DNA of 64,000 nt from NCBI GenBank assembly GCA_030562195.1, contig CM060199.1, positions 21,596,338 through 21,660,337 of the forward strand, read 5' to 3'. Of the stretch, positions 53,386-62,560 are shown one piece after another (within the stretch, counting starts at the first letter, position 1; every line of letters begins with the position of its first letter). The DNA is from Nipponacmea schrenckii. Its lineage: Eukaryota > Mollusca > Gastropoda > Lottiidae. The position numbers and the translations under genes are program-made. A model generated the notes under the pieces. That model was not told where the DNA came from, made no database searches, and saw nothing but the letters and a program-made list of their open reading frames with translations.

Positions 53386-55757
53386 TGTTGACAATTAACA
53401 CACATCTTGGATTGTTCAAATATCAGAAACTACCGTTTGGTGTTAGTACTGCACCTGCTATTTTTCAGAAAGTTATGGACAAGATTCTCTGTGGATTAGA
53501 TAGAGTTTGTTGTAAAATAGATGACATTTTAATTAGTGCTACTAGTGACCTTCAGCACAGTGAACTTTTAAAAGAAGTACTCAATAGACTTGAACGTCAT
53601 GGAATCACTTTAAGTCGTGAGAAATGTGAATTTGGTGTTTCTAAACTAGAATATTTAGGACACGTTATTGATAAAGATGGTTTGCACCCAACACCTAGTA
53701 AAGTTCAAGCTATCAGTAATGCTAAGTTGCCTAGTAATGTCTCAGAATTAAGATCATTTCTTGGTGTAGTTCAGTATTATTCCCATTTCTTGCCTAATTT
53801 GTCAACTGTATTATCGCCATTGTATCACTTGTTAGGTAAAGATGTAGAGTGGAATTGGACCTTAGAATGTACCTTAGCTGTTAATTCTGTTAAAAAGTTT
53901 CTTACTAGTGATAAATTATTAGTTCATTATAGTAATGATAAGAAATTGATTTTAGCATGTGACGCATCTCCAGTAGGGATTGGTGCAGTTATTTCTCATG
54001 TAATGGACAATGGTCAAGAACGTCCAATAGCTTATGCATCCCGTACTTTGAGTAAGGCAGAGCAAAATTATAGTCAAATAGATCGTGAAGCGTTAGGTAT
54101 TATTTTTGGTGTTAGAAAATTTCATAAGTATTTATATGGTCGTCCATTTGTTTTGATCACTGACCATAAACCGTTAACTACTTTGTTTAGTCCCAAAGCA
54201 GGTATTCCTACTTTAGCTGCTATTAGAATGCAAAGGTGGAGTCTTAATTTAGCTGCTCATCAGTACACCATTGAGTACAGAAAGTCCTCTGATCACTGTA
54301 ACGCAGATATGTTATCAAGATTACCATTAGAAAATGTTGATTGTAATCTTTGTGAATTAGAAATTAATTATTTTACATATACTAATGATCTACCTGTTAC
54401 TGCTCTAGATATTAGTAATGAGACTAAAAAGGATCCTATCTTATGTAAAATTTGGCGTTATGTAATGCATGGTTGGCCAGAGCACAGTGACGATACTGCA
54501 TTAGATGCTTATTTTCGTCGTAAAAATGAATTAAGTATAGATAATGGTTGTCTTTTATGGGGGTTGCGTGTTATTGTTCCTCCTAAATTTCGTGAAAAGT
54601 TATTAACTGAGTTACATAGAGAACATTTGGGTATTGTTAGAATGAAATCTGTAGCTAGATCATATTTTTGGTATCCTAATATGGATATTGATATAGAAAG
54701 CTTAGTATCGCGATGTACTGCCTGTATTAATGTTAAGAAGGTAGCAAATCCTGCACCTATATTTTCATGGAAAGTGCCTTCTAAACCTTGGGAAAGAGTA
54801 CATGTAGATTTTTTCGAGCTTAACAATCGGAATTATTTGTTATTAATTGATACTTATTCTAAATGGTTAGAAATTGAAGAAATGAAAGTTACTACAGCTA
54901 GTAAAACGTTAGAAGTTTTAGGAAATTGGTTTGCACGTTTCGGATTACCTATTGAAATTGTAAGTGATAATGGTCCCCAATTTTCATGTTATGAGTATAA
55001 GAAATTTATGTCAAATAATGGTATCAAATGTACATTTTCCCCACCCTATCACCCAAGTTCGAATGGTTCAGCAGAACGTAGTGTTCAAACTGTTAAACTG
55101 TCATTGAAAAAGCATTTTGAAGATTCAAATTCTAATTTGTCTGTTCAGAAATGTCTTGCTTCATTTTTATTTACGTATCGTAATACACCTCATACTATAA
55201 CTAGTCGTAAACCTAGTGAATTATTACTCAATTGTGAGGTTAGAACAAGATTTAGTTTGTTAAGACCAAATCTTCAACAAAGAGTAGAGTCGAAGCAGAA
55301 TGATAAAATTGCTAAACAAAATATTCATCGTAAGGTTAGACAATTTGTTGAAGGTGAGAAAGTAAGAATTCTAAATGTAAGAAGTAACTATCCTAAATGG
55401 TTTTATGGTAGAATTGTAAAATGTTTTAGTGCTGTCAGATATTTAGTTAAAATAGGATATCGTGAACGTCAAGTACATGTTGATCATCTCATGGAAACCT
55501 TTGAAGGAAATTTACCTGATGAGATTGACCATCTTCCTAATTCAGATATTGATTTAGATATTAAAACTAAAGTTACTAAACCATCTGATCAAAGTCAAAA
55601 TGTAGCTCCTATAGATAATCAAAACATTTCTGATTCTAATGTGTTAAATGATTGTAAACCTAATATTGTAAAATCGCCTGTGAAAAATCGAAGTCTAAAT
55701 ATTCGAAGATCTGAAAGAATTCCTAAACCACCTGATAGATTAATAGTTAATATGTAA
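53352..55757 (+). CDS. Gypsy pol from mid-RT to integrase, open
   Basis: 801 codons, unbroken. The RT part starts LLTINTHLGLFKYQKLPFGV and keeps CKIDDILISA (catalytic Asp pair in IDD form) and LEYLGHVIDKDGLHP, but lacks the first catalytic Asp. RNase H: LACDASPVGIGAV, EREALGIIFGVRKFHKY (reading DREALG), FVLITDHKPL. Integrase: HREHLGIVRMKSVARSYFWYP with CTACINVK zinc-binding part; VHVDFFELNNRNYLLLIDTYSKW (Asp), IVSDNGPQF (Asp), HPSSNGSAERSVQT (Glu); and a GPY-like end. The C-terminal tail is acidic then basic. It is integrase-competent on paper but cannot reverse transcribe alone. Confidence 0.9.
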   Translation: MGESSDQESKELLTINTHLGLFKYQKLPFGVSTAPAIFQKVMDKILCGLDRVCCKIDDILISATSDLQHSELLKEVLNRLERHGITLSREKCEFGVSKLEYLGHVIDKDGLHPTPSKVQAISNAKLPSNVSELRSFLGVVQYYSHFLPNLSTVLSPLYHLLGKDVEWNWTLECTLAVNSVKKFLTSDKLLVHYSNDKKLILACDASPVGIGAVISHVMDNGQERPIAYASRTLSKAEQNYSQIDREALGIIFGVRKFHKYLYGRPFVLITDHKPLTTLFSPKAGIPTLAAIRMQRWSLNLAAHQYTIEYRKSSDHCNADMLSRLPLENVDCNLCELEINYFTYTNDLPVTALDISNETKKDPILCKIWRYVMHGWPEHSDDTALDAYFRRKNELSIDNGCLLWGLRVIVPPKFREKLLTELHREHLGIVRMKSVARSYFWYPNMDIDIESLVSRCTACINVKKVANPAPIFSWKVPSKPWERVHVDFFELNNRNYLLLIDTYSKWLEIEEMKVTTASKTLEVLGNWFARFGLPIEIVSDNGPQFSCYEYKKFMSNNGIKCTFSPPYHPSSNGSAERSVQTVKLSLKKHFEDSNSNLSVQKCLASFLFTYRNTPHTITSRKPSELLLNCEVRTRFSLLRPNLQQRVESKQNDKIAKQNIHRKVRQFVEGEKVRILNVRSNYPKWFYGRIVKCFSAVRYLVKIGYRERQVHVDHLMETFEGNLPDEIDHLPNSDIDLDIKTKVTKPSDQSQNVAPIDNQNISDSNVLNDCKPNIVKSPVKNRSLNIRRSERIPKPPDRLIVNM

Positions 55758-55873
55758 AGGTTTGAAATAATTAAGGGTTAAACTTGTATGAACTTATATA
55801 ATGTTTTATCTTGTTTTTCATGACATATTGTTGATGTTAGTATTATTGTAACCTTAAGTTTAGTGTGGAGGGA

Positions 55874-56045
55874 TGTTATGTATATATATATTACCAATAT
55901 TATCTTAGATGTGTCATTGTATATTAACCTTATCATTATTCTTATGTCTGCATGTTATCTGTATTATCTATCGTCTGTGTCAGTTAGTTAATAAACTTCG
56001 TACTGTACGGATGTGTTCCCAGTTCTTGTCCTTCAATACACAACA
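55874..56045 (+). repeat. 3' LTR (172 bp)
   Basis: Preceded by the purine tract GGAGGGA (55867-55873) and followed by target copy CCCTT. Confidence 0.93.
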
Positions 56046-56092
56046 CCCTTCAGTGGAGAAAGGGTACTGAGTGTCTGTCGCTTGTAAATGAA

Positions 56093-56235
56093 AAATGAGA
56101 TCTTTTGCAGATACTATATCTGAGTGCAAAAAAAAAAAAAGAAAAAAAAAAGAAGATAACAGAAAAAAGAAGAGAGAAAGGGGAAAGAAGAAAAAAAAGA
56201 AAGAAAAAGGAAATTAAACAAAGAAAAAAAAAATG
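56093..56235 (+). repeat. A-rich retroposon tail
   Basis: ATGAGATCTTTTGCAGATAC...GAGTGC followed by A-runs and long AAG/GAAA-rich purine sequence. The first part matches 10529-10579. The purine-rich part runs up to the decayed H4 leader. Confidence 0.6.
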
Positions 56236-56261
56236 TAAAGTCGAACTTATACAGCTCTACC

Positions 56262-56619
<358 letters not shown>

Positions 56620-56779
56620 TAAACTGAACTGTCATAGCCCTCCTCACCATTTTAGCCTTGATGTCCGTTTTTTTATTATTATTATTATGTCTTTGAGGGC
56701 CATTTCGGTGTCATTAATTTTAAATATACCGATTGTTATGGAATACGGACTCTTTTCACTCTTTTTGGAATATTTGGAT

Positions 56780-56795
56780 GGCCCTGAAAATGGTC
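56780..56795 (-). other. Degenerate histone 3' stem-loop (H1)
   Basis: On the minus strand GACCATTTTCAGGGCC, followed by ATCCAAAT, about 37 bp past the ancestral H1 stop. Two stem mismatches. Confidence 0.7.
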
Positions 56796-56831
56796 GTTTA
56801 TTTGGGTTTTTTTTTCTCCAAGTCTAAAGAC

Positions 56832-57372
56832 TTAGGCCTTTTTGCTTCTGGTCTTCTTCTTAGGTGTAGCCTTTTTAGGTTTGACGGTTTTAACCTTTTT
56901 AGGCGTTTTCACCTTCTTTGGAGCAGCTGGGTTTGGCAGCTGTCTTCTTAGCCCCGGCGACTTTAGCTTTCTTGGGTGTAGCAGTCTTCTTAGCGGCAGT
57001 CTTCTTGGCAGCGTGCTTTTTTGGTGTGGCGGGCTTTCTCACTCTTTTAGGTTTCTCACTTTTGGTTTCGCCTAGCCTGAATGAACCAGCGGCTCCAGTG
57101 CCCCTCGACTGCTTCAGGGCACCAACTTTGACGCCGTTTTTCAATGCGGTCTTTAGCCTGGAGTTGACTGCTCTCTGGTCTGTGCCGACTTTGTAGTTAG
57201 CCATAACGTACTTCAAAATGGCCTGTCTAGAGGAGCCACCCCTCTCCTTCAAGGAAGCGACTGCAGCCTTGATCATATCGACATATTTCGGGTGAGCAGC
57301 TGGCACTTTAGGCTTGGCTGAGGTTTTCTTCTTGGGTGATTTGTGGATGGGAGCTTCGGCTACGTCAGTCAT
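56832..57372 (-). pseudogene. Histone H1, C-terminal frameshift
   Basis: ATG at 57372 (MTDVAEAPIHKSPKKK). The winged-helix globular domain is intact: HPKYVDMIKAAVASLKERGG, SSRQAILKYVMANYKVG, LKQSRGTGAAGSFRLG. A Lys/Ala/Pro-rich tail follows. One extra C near 56940 shifts the frame, giving an early stop at 56899. The ancestral frame continues with KKVKTPKKVKTVKPKKATP to 56832. Globular domain and most of the tail could still be made, so this might be expressed, but the shift and the neighbouring dead histones argue for decay. The sequence style is lophotrochozoan. Confidence 0.85.
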
Positions 57373-57551
57373 CTTGGTTTGCTTCTTGCGAACGTCGTTC
57401 TTCGTCTGTGTACGAGAGGAAAATGAATAGACTAAAGGCGTGTATTGTGTAGACCAATACAAGAAGAGCGCGGACTTGATAGTGAGCACGCCTCAATTTT
57501 ACCTGCTTTTGACTTGAGATACGGTTTGTGCTTGTAATTCAGTGACAAATA

Positions 57552-57558
57552 TGTGTTT
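57552..57558 (-). promoter_or_regulatory. AAACACA box upstream of H1
   Basis: TGTGTTT on the plus strand reads AAACACA on the H1 strand, about 180 bp upstream of its ATG. This box is characteristic of H1 promoters. An inverted CCAAT (ATTGG) lies nearer the gene at about 57453. No clear TATA box found. Confidence 0.5.
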
Positions 57559-57559
57559 A

Positions 57560-58339
57560 TGTTTCATTTTAACTAATTTTCCTATTTTTTTTTTACTAAA
57601 TCTGATAAAATAAACATTTGTTTATAGAACAATTCCTACTGTATGCACGAATTATGAGTATTTTGGCGCAAATAAAGCGTTTTTACAGCCTGGCTTTTGG
57701 TTTTCATAGGTTTCAATAGAGAAAAAGGCCGAACTTTCTCTCTACTACCTAATCATAAGGCAGATAAATGACTACCAAAAGTCTAAAAAGGTGTACATTT
57801 ATGCCCGCTACATTATTTCATTAGATTGAGATCTCTCCTGTTGGTTGTACCTTTTTTACAAGGAAATTACAGAGTCGACTGGCGCTCAAAATACATCCCA
57901 GTGAAAACCGGTGTTTTAAAGTTTCCTGAAAATTTGGGTTTTTAAGTGGAAAGATATATGAAAGAAATATTCAAGTTGGTCTCTTACCTTCCTTTGAAAT
58001 TGTGCAAACACACACATGTATCATCCAATATCAAATTGACTGAATGTAAGCAACATTTTATAACTAACATGTTATGTTATGTTAAGAATTTGAGTAGAGC
58101 TACTCAAAAATTAAGCCCCACCTCTACCAAATGCTTATCTTTTGTTTCAAAAGAAAATTGATTAGAAGCGTAGGATAATCGGCACTTGGCAATCAACATA
58201 GACTGACTTATTGAACCCCCGTCAGTGTAACTTTTGCACATTGTGGGTAAGAAGTGTTATATAGAGAGTATTGTTTGTACAGAAAGTATAATTAACAATC
58301 ATACTTTGAACCTATTCGATTCTGATTTCTAAGTGAAAT
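57560..58339. other. Histone intergenic spacer
   Basis: No gene recognised. Probably the spacer between H1 and H3. Confidence 0.5.
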
Positions 58340-58439
58340 TAAGGAAAGGAAAGAGATAAGGACATTTTGTTTTGTTTGCTGTGGGTTTTTTTCCAGTTAT
58401 AAGAAAATACTTTTTTCACTCTTTTGTGAGATTTTGGAT

Positions 58440-58455
58440 GGCCCTGAAAAGGGCA
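58440..58455 (-). other. Histone 3' stem-loop (H3)
   Basis: On the minus strand TGCCCTTTTCAGGGCC, followed by ATCC: five of six stem pairs intact, the best preserved of the three. It lies about 37 bp past the end of the H3 fragment. Confidence 0.85.
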
Positions 58456-58491
58456 GTTTTTAAGTTTAATCAACCGCACTTGGTAAGTTGA

Positions 58492-58548
58492 AGCACGTTC
58501 GCCTCGGATTATTCGGGCCAATTGGATGTCCTTGGGCATAATGGTCAC
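58492..58548 (-). pseudogene. Histone H3 C-terminal fragment
   Basis: VTIMPKDIQLARIIRGERA, the last 19 residues of H3 with Arg to Ile at one position. The stop codon after GERA is lost (reads STYQV). Everything upstream is replaced by LTR-type sequence; the breakpoint lies at 58549-58553. Confidence 0.92.
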
Positions 58549-58553
58549 TGTTC

Positions 58554-58789
58554 TGGACCAAATGTCACTGTGAAATGTCGACACGGACGGACTGTATTGG
58601 ACGATGGACTGTTGTTACTCGACTAAAACCAGCCAAGGGATTAAAAACCATAGTTAATGAAATCAATGTATTTGTTTAAGAAATTCACAGTTCACAGTTC
58701 ACGTTCACATAAAAGTTTCACAATTCCTTAAATATACAGGTATTATATTGATTCACTACATAATCCCCTACTAGTAGTTGTAGTAGTAG
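58554..58789 (-). repeat. BEL-like LTR end plus primer-binding site, inverted, truncated by H3 and the gap
   Basis: Reverse complement of about 62178-62414, with small differences. On the minus strand it reads LTR, ...CAGTGACA, then TTTGGTCCA, and ends at H3. The other side enters the run of N. Confidence 0.75.
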
Positions 58790-59289
58790 NNNNNNNNNNN
58801 NNNNNNNNNNNNNNNNNNNNNNNNNNNNNNNNNNNNNNNNNNNNNNNNNNNNNNNNNNNNNNNNNNNNNNNNNNNNNNNNNNNNNNNNNNNNNNNNNNNN
58901 NNNNNNNNNNNNNNNNNNNNNNNNNNNNNNNNNNNNNNNNNNNNNNNNNNNNNNNNNNNNNNNNNNNNNNNNNNNNNNNNNNNNNNNNNNNNNNNNNNNN
59001 NNNNNNNNNNNNNNNNNNNNNNNNNNNNNNNNNNNNNNNNNNNNNNNNNNNNNNNNNNNNNNNNNNNNNNNNNNNNNNNNNNNNNNNNNNNNNNNNNNNN
59101 NNNNNNNNNNNNNNNNNNNNNNNNNNNNNNNNNNNNNNNNNNNNNNNNNNNNNNNNNNNNNNNNNNNNNNNNNNNNNNNNNNNNNNNNNNNNNNNNNNNN
59201 NNNNNNNNNNNNNNNNNNNNNNNNNNNNNNNNNNNNNNNNNNNNNNNNNNNNNNNNNNNNNNNNNNNNNNNNNNNNNNNNNNNNNNNNN
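58790..59289. other. Assembly gap, 500 N
   Basis: Exactly 500 N, so the real length is probably unknown. It separates the inverted LTR arm from the tandem array. Confidence 0.98.
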
Positions 59290-61353
59290 GACGTCATAAT
59301 AGCCGTATTCACTCTTATCGTTTCTGAGGTCGTGTTTTGTGTGCTCGGCCAGCGCTTAAGGGTGGTTACAACTAATTTGATGGCGATTGACCGAACGAAA
59401 AGCGACAAGGCAGTACTAGACACTCAAAACTGCTTACTCGCGTGGCTCGCACAGTGGCCGAAACGGCATTCAGCGTGAACCGAAAAGAAAATCGGACTTT
59501 GCGAGATGGGGAGAGAAAAAAAGTCCCCCAAAATTTTCTACATTTTCGCTTTAAACGATAGTCGAAATGATTCTAACCTGGAAAAAAGCAATCAAAACCA
59601 CGCCGAGAGGTCCAAATCTCGTGAAAAAGTGATCTTCGGTCAATTTTCGGGGCTATTATCGTATAAGTTAAGCATTATGACGTCAAAAACACTGTTATGG
59701 AGCCAAAAATGTGCACAGAAAGACTGGAGTGGGCAACACATTTCAAATTCTGGTCTCAATTGGCCTAAATTAGCATTCCCGTCGCCAAAAAAACATACCC
59801 CACAAGCCTATGTACCAATAACGTTACCTTTAAGGAGACAGTAAAGACGACGTCATAATAGCCGTATTCACTCTTATCGTTTCTGAGGTCGTGTTTTGTG
59901 TGCTCGGCCAGCGCTTAAGGGTGGTTACAACTAATTTGATGGCGATTGACCGAACGAAAAGCGACAAGGCATTACTAGACACTCAAAACTGCTTACTCGC
60001 GTGGCTCCCACAGTGGGCCCAAACGGCATTCAGTGTGAACCGAAAAGAAAATCGGAGTTTGCGAGATGGGGAGAGAAAAAAAGTCCCCCAAAGTTTTCTA
60101 CATTTTCGCTTTAAACGATAGTCGAAATGATTCTAACCTGGAAAAAAGCAATCAAAACCACGCCGAGAGGTCCAAATCTCGTGAAAAACGTGATCTTCGG
60201 TCAATATTCGGGGCTATTATCGTATAAGTTAAGCATTATGACGTCAAAAACACTGTTATGGAGCCAAAAATGTGCACAGAAAGACTGGAGTGGGCAACAC
60301 ATTTCAAATTCTGGTCTCAATTGGCCTAAATTAGCATTCCCGTCGCCAAAAAAACATACCCCACAAGCCTATGTACCAATAACGTTACCTTTAAGGAGAC
60401 AGTAAAGACGACGTCATAATAGCCGTATTCACTCTTATCGTTTCTGAGGTCGTGTTTTGTGTGCTCGGCCAGCGCTTAAGGGTGGTTACAACTAATTTGA
60501 TGGCGATTGACCGAACGAAAAGCGACAAGGCAGTACTAGACACTCAAAACTGCTTACTCGCGTGGCTCCCACAGTGGCCGAAACGGCATTCAGCGTGAAC
60601 CGAAAAGAAAATCGGACTTTGCGAGATGGGGAGAGAAAAAAAGTCCCCCAAAGTTTTCTACATTTTCGCTTTAAACGATAGTCGAAATGATTCTAACCTG
60701 GAAAAAAGCAATCAAAACCACGCCGAGAGGTCCAAATCTCGTGAAAAACGTGATCTTCGGTCAATTTTCGGGGCTATTATCGTATAAGTTAAGCATTATG
60801 ACGTCAAAAACACTGTTATGGAGCCAAAAATGTGCACAGAAAGACTGGAGTGGGCAACACATTTCAAATTCTGGTCTCAATTGGCCTAAATTAGCATTCC
60901 CGTCGCCAAAAAAACATACCCCACAAGCCTATGTACCAATAACGTTACCTTGAAGGAGACAGTAAAGACGACGTCATAATAGCCGTATTCACTCTTATCG
61001 TTTCTGAGGTCGTGTTTTGTGTGCTCAGCCAGCGCTTAAGGGTGGTTACAACTAATTTGATGGCGATTGACCGAACGAAAAGCGACAAGGCAGTACTAGA
61101 CACTCAAAACTGCTTACTCGCGTGGCTCCCACAGTGGCCGAAACGGCATTCAGCGTGAACCGAAAAGAAAATCGGACTTTGCGAGATGGGGAGAGAAAAA
61201 AAGTCCCCCAAAGTTTTCTACATTTTCGCTTTAAACGATAGTCGAAATGATTCTAACCTGGAAAAAAGCAATCAAAACCACGCCGAGAGGTCCAAATCTC
61301 GTGAAAAACGTGATCTTCGGTCAATTTTCGGGGCTATTATCGTATAAGTTAAG
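59290..61353. repeat. Tandem array of ~560-bp units (3.7 copies)
   Basis: Units start GACGTCATAATAGCCG at 59290, 59849, 60410 and 60970 (559, 561, 560 bp), the last cut at 61353 by the BEL-like LTR. Units are nearly identical, differing by single-base changes and indels. Each has open stretches of 75-110 codons whose frames change between units, so I do not call them genes. The array probably continues into the gap. Confidence 0.95.
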
Positions 61354-62560
61354 GGGGTTGACAACCTTATCGTTCGAAGTGTATTTCAATCAAGAAACGT
61401 ATTAATTTTATATCCATTCTATTTGGCATTAAAAGAAACTCATCTAGTAAAAATTTTAGCTCAATCGCTTCAGTAGTTCGTCTGATATCCGTCCGTGAAG
61501 GTAATCTATTTATAGAACAAAACGGGGTATTCCTCTATGTAGACGTACAAATTACGTTGTCATTTGACATTTGTGATTACAACGTCATCGGCTAAATAAA
61601 CATTCTCTACTGTGGTGGTCAGTTATTGTTAATATCGGCACGCGAAGTAAGAGTTTGTGTATCGGGGGAATCCAGAAGTCACGTGATGTCCCATAAATCA
61701 TTACGTCACATGTAAACAAATAAAATTTTATGATTGGTGGGTGGAAGGGTTTTGACATGTGCTAATCCATTGTTTTAGCACTCCAATTATGTGGATATCG
61801 GTGCATATCGATGCCTAAAAGGTGCTTAAAGATTTCTACAGCATGAAAGACAATCTTTTAACAACATGATCGTTTATTTCGTAAGATCTACATGTGTTTG
61901 CAAAATGTTGAAAAAAAATGCCATTTTTCCAAAAGCATATCTCGCTTACGATTTATCCGATTTTTACAAACTTTGGCTTCAACTAAAATGTAATGTTCAG
62001 GTGCAATATTTGGGTCTAGTCTATTGGAGCGTCTAGTCAATCAAGACTACAAATTAAAGTCCGTGCACAGTTGCTAAGCAACGTTATAGTTTGACCGGAA
62101 CTCGCATCTTAATAGAAGAAACGTGGGACCAACGCACTGTTGAATGCTGTCTTGTGCGTTTGGATATAAGTTTTTTACCTACTACTACAACTACTAGTAG
62201 GGGATTATGTAGTGAATCAATATAATACCTGTATATTTAAGGAATTGTGAAACTTTTATGTGAACGTGAACTGTGAACTGTGAATTTCTTAAACAAATAC
62301 ATTGATTTCATTAACTATGGTTTTTAATCCCTTGGCTGGTTTTAGTCGAGTAACAACAGTCCATCGCCCAACACAGTCCGTCCGTGTCGACATTTCACAG
62401 TGACATTTGGTCCATAACATAGTAAAAAACTTCCGTCAGTGACTGTTGTGTGATGTGATAAGTGAACATTCTATGGAAACATTTTTCGTGACAAAGTGAA
62501 ACGGAACATTATTTTGTGATTTGTTTTTTCAATTAATTAGGCCTATTGTAAATTGAAATC
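61354..62560 (+). mobile_element. BEL/Pao-like element: probable 5' LTR and leader
   Basis: The tandem array breaks at 61353 and new sequence begins GGGGTTGACAACC. An LTR from about 61359 (TGACAACC) to about 62405 (...CAGTGACA) is plausible, followed by a primer-binding-like TTTGGTCCATAACAT. No 3' LTR is in the window, so the boundaries are inferred. The last ~235 bp are repeated in reverse at 58554-58789. Confidence 0.55.

Larger units (their letters stand above)
52551..56045 (+). mobile_element. Ty3/gypsy LTR retrotransposon, internally deleted but otherwise young
   Basis: LTRs at 52551-52718 and 55874-56045, starting TGTTATG and ending ACAACA, with the 5-bp target duplication CCCTT on both sides (52546-52550, 56046-56050). 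A primer-binding-like TTTGGCGACGAGGAT follows the 5' LTR, and GGAGGGA precedes the 3' LTR. The body has a gag start joined to pol in mid-RT, with protease and the first RT motifs lost. Confidence 0.93.

Noticed and set aside
58743..59423. 226-codon frame across the gap
   Set aside because: Consists mostly of undetermined residues from the run of N.
59506..60953. Frames of 75-112 codons in the tandem array
   Set aside because: They change length and frame between units through single-base differences and have no family features; treated as repeat sequence.
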